From positions 27,674,236-27,738,235 of the forward strand of contig NC_080071.1 in the NCBI RefSeq assembly GCF_949987535.1: DNA of 64,000 nt, given 5' to 3'. Positions 11,961 through 22,735 of the stretch are shown here, piece after piece. Under the pieces are notes generated by a model. It searched no databases. It saw nothing but the letters and a program-made list of their open reading frames with translations, and was not told the origin of the DNA. The position numbers were made by a program, and so were the translations under genes. This DNA comes from Balaenoptera acutorostrata (taxonomy: Eukaryota > Chordata > Mammalia > Artiodactyla > Balaenopteridae). Position 1 is the first letter of the stretch, and each line of letters opens with the position of its first letter.

Positions 11961-13004
11961 AAATCGTGTTAATAATTTTTCTATTTTTTTAGACTACATT
12001 CTATATGCATCAAAGGTTCTGACCACACTGAGAACACTACTGTGGAAATATTTTCACATAACCCACTGAATGGAGGGAGGGTCAGAAATGAAGTGCAAAA
12101 TCCGAGGATAAAACAAAATGTCTAGTAATGAAAAAAAAAAATGAGAGTAAGGGAGAGCAAGATAAATTTTGGCTCCAGAGAAGAGAAATCTGAGATTCCA
12201 TTCTTTGTCCTCTTATAGAGAGTTTTATGGAGCTCACCCTATTCTTTTCTTTGCTTACTGATTTCTATTTAACTTTTTTACTATGTCCAAACTTCCTTTT
12301 CGGAATTTCTTCAAAGGACACTCTTGTCTTCATTCATACAGGTTGATCTATAATCCTCTGAATGCCTTAAATATTGGTGTGCAATCTTCCAGACTCCTCA
12401 AATCACCCAAAACGTGAAACACCAAGGGCCAGGCAGCACAGAAATTATGGTATTCTACACCTGAAACCAGTCTGTTGCCTGTTTGGTTTTGTACCAACAC
12501 ACTGACATATATAGCCCAAAATATCTGGCCTTTGTAAATGGCATATCACATTCCAGGGTAATATCAAAACTGCTGCCTGGGAACATCTGTCAAGTCTCAA
12601 AGTAACTCTTTCCAGGATTTTCCAATCCACTGAATTTCTTAGATTGAAATATTTCATGTGACAGAATTCTCTTAGTTTTCCCTCCTCTTTGAATATATAC
12701 TTAGAAACACTGAACTCTAGTTCCTTTTTATTCAATATTTGTCTTTAATTTTTAAATTATTAATATGTGCTTTAAAATAATCTAGATAGTCCCGAGCTGA
12801 GGTGTTGGCTCTGCCATTTAACGAGGAACTCTGGTCTGAAGGACCAATAGCAAGGCCTCTGCATAGGTCCAGCTCTGAGCTAGTGAAACAGACCAAGCAC
12901 AAAGGGAAAAAAGGTGGATGGGCTAGGCCTGAAGTGAGATTGCCAGATTTATGACCTTTCCAGATGAAATGTGGATCCACTAGCAACAGGAGGTGTGAAG
13001 AGAG
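11961..13004. other. Single-copy DNA between hAT and L1
   Basis: No repeat was recognised. Open frames of 96 and 84 codons on the minus strand (12445-12735, 12732-12986) have no motif, no matching splice sites and no family resemblance, so I treat them as chance. Confidence 0.4.
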
Positions 13005-13005
13005 A

Positions 13006-13660
13006 GGACCTTCAACATGGCAGAGGAGTAAGATGTGGAGATCACCCTCCTCCCCACAAATACATCAAAAATACATCTAGATGTGGAACAACTCCTACAG
13101 AACACCTACTGAATGCTGGCAGAAGACCTCAGACTTCCCAAAAGCCGTGTGGCTGACAGGGTCTTTGTGTTCCGCTGGCTGTCAGGCCTGGGCCTCTGAG
13201 GTGGGAGAGCCAAGTTCAGGACATTGGTCCACAAGAGACCTCCCAGCCCCATGAAATATCAATCAGCGAGAGCTTTCCCAGAGATCTCTGTCTCAATGCT
13301 AAGACCCAGCACCACTCAATGACCAACAAGTTCCAGTGCTGGACACCCCATGCCAAACAACTGGCAAGACAGGAACACAAGCCCACCCATGAGCAGAGAG
13401 GCTGCCTAAAATCATAATAAGTTCACAGACACCCCAAAACACATCACCAGATGTGGTCCTGCCCACCAGAAAGACAAGATCCAGCCTCATCCACCAGAAC
13501 AAAGGCAACAGTCCCCTGCACCAGGAAGCCTACACAACCCACTGAACCAACCTTACCCACTGGGGGCAGACACCAAAAACAATGGGAACTACAAACTTGC
13601 AACCTGTAAAAAGGAAACCCCTAACACAGTAAGTTAAGCAAAATGAGAAGATAGAGAAAT
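13006..13660 (+). promoter_or_regulatory. L1 'A' 5' UTR (internal pol II promoter region)
   Basis: About 650 bp precede the ORF1 start. The first part matches the cetartiodactyl L1 leader that I recall ('cctccccacaaatacatcaaaaatacatct', 'acctactgaatgctggcagaag'). The remainder (13150-13600) is A/C-rich and unlike the leader of L1 'B'. By analogy with other mammalian L1s this region would have driven transcription. It is presumably inert now. Confidence 0.7.
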
Positions 13661-14530
13661 ATGCAGCAGATGAAGGAGCAAGGTAAAAACCCACCAGACC
13701 AAACAAATGAAGAGGAAATAGGCAGTCTACCTGAAAAAGAATTCGGAGTAACGATAGTAAAGATGATCCAAAATCTTGGAAATAGAATGGAGAAAATACA
13801 AGAAACGTTTAATAAGGACCTAGAAGAACTAAACAGCAAACAAACTATGATGAACAACATAATAGATGAAATTAAAAATTCTCTAGAAGGAATCAATAGC
13901 AGAATAACTGAGGCAGAAGAATGGGTAAGTGACCTGGAAGATAAAATAATGGAAATAACTACCACAGAGCAGAATAAAGAATAAAAAGAATTGAGGACAG
14001 TCTCACAGACATCGGGAGCAACATTAAATGCACCAACATTCGAATTATAGGGGTCTCAGAAGAAGAAGAGAAAAAAGAAAGGGACTGAGAAAATATTTGA
14101 GGAGATTATAGTTGAAAACTTCCTTAATATGGAAAAGGAAATAGTCAGTCAAGTCCAGGAAGTGTAGAGAGTCCCATACAGGATAAATCCAAGGAGAAAC
14201 ACAACAAGACACATATTAATCAAACTATCAAAAATTAAATACAAAGAAAAAATATTGAAAGCAGCAAGGGAAAGGCAACAAATAACATACAATGAAATCT
14301 CCATAAGGTTGACAGCTGATCTTTCAGCAGAAACTATGCAAGCCAGAATGGAGTGGCAGGACATATTTAAACTGATGCAAGGGAAAAACCTACAACCAAG
14401 ATTACTCTACCCAGCAAGGATCTCATTCAGATTTGATGGAGAAATTAAAACCTTTACAGACAAGCAAAAGCTAAGAGAATTCAGCACCACCAAAACAGCT
14501 TTACAACAAATGCTAAAGGAACTTCTCTAG
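13661..14530 (+). pseudogene. L1 ORF1 relic (RNA-binding chaperone), copy A
   Basis: L1 ORF1 encodes a trimeric coiled-coil RNA-binding protein that packages L1 RNA. The start (MQQMKEQ, 13661) matches copy B (MSQMKEQ). The first 107 codons hold the heptad-rich, Glu/Lys/Asn-rich coiled coil. A stop at 13982-13984 ends it ('QNKE*'), and the RRM-like middle (14030-14160) survives only across frameshifts. The C-terminal domain reappears at about 14255-14530 ('ARMEWQDIFKLMQGKNLQPRL' region) and ends at the normal position before the inter-ORF spacer. Non-functional. Confidence 0.9.
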
Positions 14531-14588
14531 GCAGGAAACACAAAAGAAGAAAAAGACCCACAGAAACAAACCCATAGCAATTAAGAAA

Positions 14589-17184
14589 ATGGTAATCAGG
14601 ACATACATATCGATAATTACCTTAAATATAAATGGATTAAATCCTCCAACCAAAAGACATAGACTGGCTGAATGGATACAAAAATAAGACCTGTATATAT
14701 GCTGTCTACAAGAGACCCACTTCAGACCTAGGGACACATACAGACTGAAAGTCCGGGGATGGAAAAAGATATTCCATGCAAATGGAAATCAAAAGAAAGC
14801 TGAGTAGCAATTCTCATATCAGACAAAATAGACTTTAAAATAAAGACTATTACAAGAGACAAAGAAGGACACTACATAATGATCAAGGGATCGATTCAAG
14901 AAGAAGATAAAACAATTGTAAATATTTATGCACCCAATATAGCAACACCTCATTACATAAGGCAAATGCTAACAGCCATAAAAGTGGAAATTGACAGTAA
15001 CACAATCATAGTAGGGGACTTTAACACCCCACTTTCACCAATGGACAGATCAACCAAAATGAAAATAAATAAGGAAACACCAGCTTTAAATGAGATATTA
15101 AACAAGATGGATTTAATTGATATTATAGGACATTCCATCCAAAAACAACAGATTACACTTTCTTCTCAAGTGCTCATGTAGCATTCTCCAGGATAGATCC
15201 TATCTTGGGTCACAAATCAAACCTCGGTAAATTTAAGAAAATTAAAATCGTATCAAGCATCTTTTCCAACCACAACACTATGAGACTAGATATCCATTAC
15301 AGGAAAAAAATAAACACCTGTAATAAAAACAAACACATGGAGGCTAAACAATACGCTATTAAATAACCAAGAGATCACTGAAGAAATCAAAGAGGAAATT
15401 AAAAAATACCTAGAAACAAATGACAATGAAAACACGACGACCCAAAACCTATGGGATGCAGCAAAAGCCATTCTAAGAGGGAAGTTTATAGCAGTACAAT
15501 CCTACCTCAAGAAACAAGAAAAATCTCAAATGAACAACCTAACCTTACACTTAAAGCAATTAGAGAAAGAAGAACAATAAAACCCCAAAGTTAGCAGAAG
15601 GAAAGAAATCAAAAAGATCAGATCAGAAATGAAAAAGAAATGAAGGAAACGATAAAACTAAAAGCTGGTTCTGTGAGAAGATAAACAAAATTGATAAGCT
15701 ATTAGCCAGACTCATCAAGAAAAAAAGCAAGAAGACTCAAATCAACAGAATTAGAAATGAAGAAGGAGAAGTAACAACTGACACTGCAGAAACACAAAGG
15801 ATCATGAGAGATTACTACAAGCAACTATATGCCAATAAAATGGACAACCTGGAAGAAATGGACAAATTCTTAGAAAAGCACAACCTTCCGAGACTGAACC
15901 AGGGAAAAATAGAAAATATAAACAGACCAATCACAAGCACTGAAATTGAAACTGTGATTAAAAATCTTCCAACAAACAAAAGCCCAGGACAGATGGCCTC
16001 ACAGGCTAATTTTATCAAGCATTTAGAGAAGAGCTAACACCTAATATAGATCAATGGAATGGGCCAGAAAGCCGAGAGATAAACTCACGTACATATGGTC
16101 ACCTTGTCTTTGATAAAGGAGGCAAGAATATACAATGGAGAAAAGACAGCCTCTTCAATAAGTGGTGCTGGGAAAACTGGACAGCTACATGTCAAAGAAT
16201 GAAATTAGAACACTCCACTTCCTAACACCATACACAAAAATAAACTCAAAATGGATTAAATACCTAAATGTAAGGCCAGACACTATAAAACTCTTAGAGG
16301 AAAACATAGGCAGAACACTCTATGACATAAATCACAGCAAGATCCTTTATGACCCACCTCCTAGAGAAATGGATATAAAAACAAAAACGAGCAAATGGGA
16401 CCTAATGAAACTTAAAAGCTTTTGCACAGCAAAGGAAACCATAAATAAGACGAAAATACAACCCTCAGAATGGGAAAAAATATTTGCAAACGAAGCAACT
16501 GACAAAGGATTAATCTCCAAAATATACAAGCAGCTCATGCAGCCTAATATGAAAAAAACAAACAACCCAATCCAAAAATGGGCAGAAGACCTAAATAGAC
16601 ATTTCTCCAAAGAAGATATTCAGATTGTCAACAAACACATGAAAGGATGCTCAACATCACTAATCATTAGAGAAATGCAAATCAAAACTACAATGAGGTA
16701 TCACCTCACACCAGTCAGAATGGCCATCATCAAAAAATCTATAAACAATAAATGCTGGAGAGGGTGTGGAGAAAAGGGCAACCTCTTGCATTATTGGTGG
16801 GAATGTAAATTGATACAGCCACTATGGAGAACAGTATGGAGGTTCCTTAAAAAATCTAAAAATAGAGCTACCATATGACCCAGCAATCCCACTACTGGGC
16901 ATATACCCTGAGAAAACCATAACTCAAAAGAGTCATGTATCACAATTTTCATTGCAGCACTATTTATAATAGCCAGGACATAGAAGCAACCTAAGTGTCC
17001 ATCATCAGATGAATGGATAAAGAAGATGTGGCACATTTATACAATGGAATATTACTCTGCTATAAAAAGAAACGAAACCGAGTTGTTTGTAGTGAGATGG
17101 ATAGACCTAGAATCTGTCATACAGAGTGAAGTAAGTCAGAAAGAGAAAAACAAATACCATATGCTAACACATATATATGGAACC
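14589..17184 (+). pseudogene. L1 ORF2 relic (endonuclease / reverse transcriptase), copy A, RT deleted
   Basis: ORF2 normally encodes an APE-type endonuclease, a reverse transcriptase and a Cys-rich C-terminus. Here the start ATG is at 14589 and the reading frame hits a TAA at codon 33 (14685-14687). Endonuclease landmarks survive out of frame: QETHF near 14708, NIYAPN and VGDFNT inside 14879-15181. The later catalytic block is altered: RIDH reads RIDP and SDH reads SNH. The open piece at 15804-16037 reaches the start of the RT domain (NKSPG), then the internal deletion removes the RT core including the active-site FADD box. The C-terminus (16162-16878) is open and keeps the C-X3-C-X7-H-X4-C motif. 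It could not have retrotransposed after the deletion. Confidence 0.9.
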
Positions 17185-17551
17185 TTAAAAAAAAGTGGTT
17201 CTGAAGAACCTAGGGGCAGGACAGGAATAAAGATGCAGACCTAGAGAGTGGACTTAAGGACATGGGGAGGGGAAAGGGTAAGCTGGGACGAAGTGAGAGA
17301 GTGGCATTGACATATATGCATTACCTAATGTAAAATAGATAGCTAGCGGGAAGCAGCTGCATAGCACCGGGAGATTAGCTCGGTGCTCTGTGACCACCTA
17401 GAGGGGTGGGATAGGGTAGGAGGGAGATGCAAGAGGGAGGGGGTATGGGTATATATGTATACGTATAGCTGATTCACTTTGTTATACAGCAGCAACTAAC
17501 ACAACAATGTAAAGCAATTACCCTCCAATAAAGATGTTAAAAAAAAAAAAT

Positions 17552-18184
17552 CTGATATTGTCACCTAAGACTTGTCATTAACCATCTCTTCCTCTTCACA
17601 CAGATCCCTCCCACTACACCTTCAACACAAATAACTTCACATCTCCAAATGCAACAAATACTAATGATTACCTTCATTGCTCCATCCTGCCACCTCCGGC
17701 TCAATAGTGTAAACTGCTAATTTACTCTTGTCATCATTCTATTTGGTAATGATGATAACCTTATAACTTGATTTTCCCAGTTTGAGAAGTTTTATTCTAA
17801 ATAGGAAAAAATTTATGTACATACTTGTCAGTATTTACAGGGATTTTTGTTTGTTCTTAGTTCTCAATCTGAGGTCAGTTCTTACTAAAACAATCCATTG
17901 CAAATAGTAGATGCTCCAAGAATATAAGATGACTTTCCCCAAATTTTGCTGAATTCTAAAGGGAGAAGTTATATTACCAAATTACACAATTTTCTGGACA
18001 ATACCCTTTTGACACTTCAAAACTAACTTTATGTTAGATCCTTTCCCAAAAGTAATCTATTTGTTATAAATTTTTCAAAAATACTATATTATATATAGTA
18101 TATAGAGGAGTTTTGGGCTGATGAAATATTCAAATACTCAACTGTTCCCTAAATAACTTTGAGTTTACTATTTTGGTTAGAGAT
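17552..18184. other. Single-copy AT-rich DNA
   Basis: No repeat or coding signal was recognised. Confidence 0.45.
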
Positions 18185-18185
18185 A

Positions 18186-18790
18186 CAATAAACATCTTTG
18201 TACAAAATAGACTAACCCACTTCCATTTGAAAAATAATGTATGCTAACTTTTATGCTGATTTTGAAAGCAATACATGCTTATTTTAGAGAATTCGTACAA
18301 AAATACTTTGTTATATAAAATAAATTATTACCACTGATAATTTTGCATTGTAGGGGTCATTTTATCATTTATTCTTTAATACTTTCTTTTTTGCTTTATG
18401 TAATTAACATGTATTAATTTGTTATTAGAAAAATAAGATGTAATATTTTATTTTCTTAAAAGAAAATTGAAATTGCAATCCCATAAACTGGAGATAACTA
18501 TCACATTATTGCAAGTTTTTTTTTTTTCTAGGCAAATATACTTTTTTTGTTTTTCATTGAAATCATACTAGATAGCTATGTTTTTATGGTACTTTTTTAT
18601 GTACCATTATATCCTGAATAATTTTGCATGGAAGTAAATACTCCTTGAAATATGGAAGCTCTATAAGATCTCACTATTTGCATGGATGATGATTTATTTA
18701 ACCTTTCTTCTAACATTGTGTATGTAGACTGTTTTCAGTTTTGTTTGGTGGAATTACTCTTTCCAAATGGGGCATAGTTTGGTGGGACTG
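18186..18790 (-). repeat. Old L1 3'-end fragment(s), inverted
   Basis: 'gatttatttaacctttcttctaacattgtgtatgtagactgttttcag' (18690-18739) and 'caataaacatctttgtacaaaa' (18187) resemble reversed L1 3'-end wording of ancient subfamilies. They are patchy and diverged, and the middle is unassigned. Confidence 0.4.
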
Positions 18791-19573
18791 TCAGTCAAGG
18801 GACCCAGTTCACCCTTAACTAAAGGGACAGAGTCACAACTAACCGTGACCAATCAGATGGTCACTTCCTGGAATTTTAATCTTAAACCTGAATGTTTAAA
18901 AAAAAAAAAAAAGCCTGAAAACAGTTGAACTGATTCATTCCAGAAGATAACAGCTTGTTGCAGAAACCACCAAAAAGTCCAAAATCTGGGCTACCTGACT
19001 GTCATAGTTTTCCCTACTCCTGTCATTTCCAGTGTCTAGATTTTAGCTATCCCTCAAGTATGTGAGCTGTAGTAACTTTACAAGACATTACTCGTATACT
19101 TAAATTAACCTCAGTCTCAGAGTCTTAGGTGTGTCCCAAATGAAACTGAGGTTAATTGAAACACTTTGAAATTAATTATTTTATTTATGTTTCTCCTGAA
19201 TACCTAATATTTTATATCACTTTTTGTCACTTTTCTCATTGAAACAAATAAGAGCCTTAGCTTAGTAAACTTATCATAGATTGTGAAAATGAACATGACA
19301 TTGTAGGCATACAAGTGGAATCAATGTCACTGCCATTTTGCTTCTGTGGACTTTATTATTCATCTTGTCTCTTTAAATGCAAACCTCATTAATTGCCTTT
19401 ATTTGACTATTAACAAATACACAGACAACTCCATATTATCCAGTGGGAAGAAGGCATGAATAATGAAAGACTACCATTAACAACAACAATTTCATTGACA
19501 ATAAAAAATGACTTATCAGTTTCAATCATCTTTGCTCATTATTTTAGCAGTCGTAAGTATAGCCAAAGACGAC
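18791..19573. other. Single-copy DNA with a strong 13-bp inverted repeat
   Basis: Poly-A lies at about 18898-18912. The stretch 18790-18870, with 'gtgaccaatcagatggtcacttcctgg', may be an old repeat. A perfect 13-bp inverted repeat sits at 19103-19115 / 19145-19157. No gene was seen. Confidence 0.4.
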
Positions 19574-19996
19574 TGCTATTGGCTGAACTGTGACCCCTTC
19601 AAAATTCATGTGTTGAAGCCCTAACCCCTAGAACCTCAGAATGGGACTGTATTGGGAGATAGGGCCTTTAAAGAGGGGATTAAATTAAAATGTATTAGGA
19701 TGGCTTCTATTACAATCTTACTGGCGCCCTGATAAGAAATCTGGATACAAAAAAAGACACTAGGAATGCCCACACACGCACGCACACGTGCGCGCACACA
19801 CACACGAAACAATATGAGGACCCAGCGAGAAGGCTGCCATCCACAAGTCAAGGAGAAAGACTTCAGAAAAAAAAAAAAAGGCTGCAGACACCTTATCTTG
19901 AACTTCTAACCTCCAGAAATGTGAGAAATAAATTTCTGTTGTTTAAGATATCAGGTCTGTGGTACTTCGTTATGGAAGCCTCGACAAACTCATACA
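19574..19996 (+). mobile_element. MaLR-type (ERVL-MaLR) solo LTR
   Basis: The LTR starts TG (tgctattggctgaactgtg) and ends CA (aaactcataca). Diagnostic wording includes 'aaaattcatgtgttgaagccctaa', 'gagatagggcctttaaagagg', 'cagcgagaaggctgccatc' and 'gaaataaatttctgttgttta'. The polyadenylation signal AATAAA is at 19927-19932. A 5-bp TSD is visible as acgac (19569-19573) and acaac (19997-20001), the mismatch being a CpG transition. No internal retroviral sequence is attached, so it is a solo LTR. Confidence 0.85.
19771..19806. repeat. Alternating purine-pyrimidine microsatellite
   Basis: Thirty-six consecutive bases of strict pyrimidine-purine alternation, mixing CA, CG and GT steps (cacgcacacgtgcgcgcaca in the centre), lie inside the MaLR LTR. 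Confidence 0.9.
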
Positions 19997-19999
19997 ACA

Positions 20000-20470
20000 A
20001 CTAACCCTATTTGAAAGACAAACCTCCACCTCAAGTTCAAAGTTTTCCCCTCAATGGTGCTTAGAAAGCAAGAGCAGACTAGCAACATATATTATACAGA
20101 TAACATTTGTATGAGTTTGGGAGAGCACGTACAATACAGTAGAGATTTTCTTAAAAATAATTAGTAAGTAATCTTTCTCCCAAAATGTTAGCTCATTACT
20201 GAACTCTATACCATCTCCTTACATTTCCAGTAGAGTCATTAATGAGTATGCTTTCAATTATAATTTTAAAAGTTGACATGAAGTTAGGTCAAAAAAGCAT
20301 TTAACAGTTAAAGGCATATGGGACAATTGTTTCATGCTTTAAAGTTATATGGATTCTCCAGAAGGGAGAATCTTACTGCTCATTTTTAAAGAAAAAAGTC
20401 ACCCCTAGTACCCAGCATATGAAATTATTGCTAATAGTAACATGCTAAAAACACAGATGCACTTAAATAT
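20000..20470. other. Single-copy DNA
   Basis: No repeat or coding signal was recognised. Confidence 0.45.
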
Positions 20471-20474
20471 GGCA

Positions 20475-20790
20475 TGGCCAACAAGATAAACAAGACAATT
20501 CAATGGGGAAAGAATAGTCTTTTCAGCAAATGGTGCTGGGACAATTGGATGTCAATGTGCAAAAGAATGAAGTTGGACCCCTACCTCATATTACATATGA
20601 AATCTGACTTGAAATAGATCACAGCCCTAAATGTAAGAGATAAAACTGTAAAACTCATAGAGAAAAAAGAGAAGTAAATTTTCATGACGTTGGATTAGGC
20701 AATGGTTTCTTATATATGACATCAAAAACACAAGTGACAGAAGAAAAAAATTAAAGCCAAAGATTATAGACACTTCATCAAAATTAAAGC
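20475..20790 (+). mobile_element. Old L1 ORF2 internal fragment
   Basis: 'caattcaatggggaaagaatagtcttttcagcaaatggtgctggg' (20496-20540) and 'gtaaaactcatagagaaaa' (20647) are L1 ORF2 C-terminal wording. The equivalent stretch in L1 'A' is 16130-16400. It is truncated at both ends. Confidence 0.85.
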
Positions 20791-20799
20791 CGAGGTTGT

Positions 20800-21590
20800 A
20801 GGTGGAGCATCAAAGGAGGAAGAGGCCATATGAGAGGCAAGGACTTTTCACCATTTACAGGGATAAACTAAGAAGCCAGGTTTATTCTAAGTTAGAAGAG
20901 AAATTCACATTTGCTAGAAAGGAACTACAGTGTTAGCAGGTGACTGAGAGAGTGGGAGCAAATAGCCAGGCAATAAAAAGATAAACCATTAGAATGTGAA
21001 TTTTGAAACAGAAATATAACAACAAAAGGTTTAATATAGATAAAAATGAGAGCTGATGCTTGTGTTTTACCATATTGTTTTTAAATCACATTAATATGAA
21101 TTCACTTGCAAAAAATATGATTTGTTCAAACCCTCTCAACACCTACTGTGTCGTGACCCCTCTAGACTGGTTTCCATCCTTAATGTCCACTCCCAGCCCA
21201 CACCTCCTCAGTTTGGTCATTTCAGGGGGAAAGTCCTCAAGTGCAAGCAAGACTGACTGGGTGACAGGGGCTGCTTTTTATTTTAACTGATAGTTTATAG
21301 CAATCTAACCAATGACCTCATTCAAACTGGTTTTTTTATTTTTTCCACCAAGGAGTGTCTTTTAACTACTTTTAAGCCACTTTCACTGCATACCAGGAAC
21401 TACAGCATTTTTCACAGAACTTTACAAATTGTTAAAACGTTGTGTATGTGTGAAAATGACTTGGTTTAGGTGTTTTTTCTTTTTTTTAACCTAGTAACTT
21501 ATCATTAAATATGGGACTTAAAGTGACTTGACATTGTTCCTGGATATGTTTTTTATAAACGCCAGGGAAATTAGAGCCCTAAGCACACTC
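20800..21590. other. Single-copy DNA
   Basis: No repeat was recognised. The 76-codon frame at 21060-21290 has no distinguishing motif. Confidence 0.4.
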
Positions 21591-21594
21591 ACTG

Positions 21595-21990
21595 AGACGC
21601 CACAGATCTGGCCCCATTTCCTGCCATTTCTTCTGCTATCGTGATCACTCATGAGGCAGGTGCTATTCCTTATACCTGTCAGACACTGTGCCCTTTGGGA
21701 CTTGTGTTTTCTCCCTTCCCTCTTCCCAGAATGCTCTTCTCTCACCTCATTCAGATAAAAATTACTCTCGGCACCTCTTGAACATTGTTTTATCTCTCTG
21801 CAGGCCCCTTTCATCCTCGCTATTGCCTTATGCTGCCGTATTTTTCTTCAAACAACATGTATTCACTATTATTTCATTACACATTGATTCATCTACCAAC
21901 TCCATCTTTAGACTGAAAGCACCACGTGGGCAGGAATTTTGTTTTATTTACCATATTCCGGCACCTAGAACAGGGACTCTCCAATAGTAC
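21595..21990 (+). repeat. L2 LINE 3' part
   Basis: Wording such as 'gatctggccccatttcctgcc', 'ccctcttcccagaatgctcttctc' and 'tttagactgaaagcaccacgtgggcaggaattt' follows the L2 ORF2 end and 3' UTR in the right order. The CHR SINE at 22006 is inserted into its terminus, and the tail resumes at about 22316 (aatgaataaat). Confidence 0.65.
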
Positions 21991-22005
21991 AGAAAGGCAC
22001 TTTTT

Positions 22006-22300
22006 TTTAAAAAAATTTATTTATTTTTATTTATTTATGGCTGTGCTGGGTCTTCGTTTCTGCGCGAGGGCTTTCTCTAGTTGTGGCAAGCGGGGGCCAC
22101 TCTTCATCGCGGTGCGCGGGCCTCTCATTATCGCGGCCTCTCTAGTTGCAGAGCACAGGCTCCAGACGCGCAGGCTCAGTAGTTGTGGTGCCTGGGCTTA
22201 GTTGCTCCGTGGCATGTGGGATCTTCCCAGACCAGGGCTCGAACCCGTGTCCCCTGCATTGGCAGGCAGATTCTCCACCACTGTGCCACCAGGGAAGCCC
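22006..22300 (-). mobile_element. CHR-type tRNA-derived SINE
   Basis: Minus-strand copy with its A/(ATAA)n tail at 22006-22040 and head 'gggcttccctggtggcaca' reading from 22300. The B box is intact (ggctcgaacc at 22236-22245 on plus). The TSD agaaaggcacttttt is exact at 21991-22005 and 22301-22315. Low divergence in the head and an exact TSD indicate a fairly recent insertion. Confidence 0.96.
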
Positions 22301-22487
22301 AGAAAGGCACTTTTTAAAAAAATGAATAAATCAAGCAGATATAGAGAATCATTCTAAACCCAAGTATTTTGGAATTTTGGCATGTAGAGGGGCAGATGAA
22401 TTATAGCTGCCACGTACAGATGGTACCAATCCGAGTCTTTACTATCTGGGCTAAGCCATTGCTCTACCACCACACAGGTGATAAGGA

Positions 22488-22735
22488 ATAGTCAAGAGCA
22501 CAGACTCTGCAGCCAGACAGCCTGGGTTCAAGTTGGGGCTCTGCCACCTACAAACTGTAACTAAGGGCAAGTTAACCTTGCCGTGCTTCCTTGGTTTCCT
22601 CATCCATAAAGTGTGACTAATAATAGTACCTACCTCCCAGGATTAAATGAGAAAATATTTGTAAGGTGCTGCTTAGAATAGTGGCTGGCACAGAGTAAAT
22701 GCTATATATCTTTGTTAAATAAAATAATTAATAAA
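22488..22735 (+). repeat. MIR SINE, near full length
   Basis: The order of blocks matches MIR: 'gagcacagactctgcagccagacagcctgggttc', 'ctctgccacctacaaactg', 'gtttcctcatccataaagtg', 'ataatagtacctacctcc', 'ggattaaatgagaaaat', 'ggctggcacagagtaaatgc'. Confidence 0.88.

Larger units (their letters stand above)
13006..17551 (+). mobile_element. L1 LINE 'A', 5' end present, internally deleted
   Basis: The element starts with an L1 5' UTR (caacatggcagaggag... gtggagatcacc), followed by ORF1 and ORF2 relics. The 3' UTR is G-rich ('gagggagggggtatggg') and ends 'ccaataaagatgtt' plus poly-A at 17539-17550. Length is about 4.55 kb instead of about 6.2 kb. The loss is internal: after 'gagctaacac' (16031-16040) the sequence jumps to the equivalent of 55421 in L1 'B', removing most of the reverse transcriptase. 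No TSD could be identified. Divergence from 'B' looks like ordinary relic-level divergence with many indels. Confidence 0.95.
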
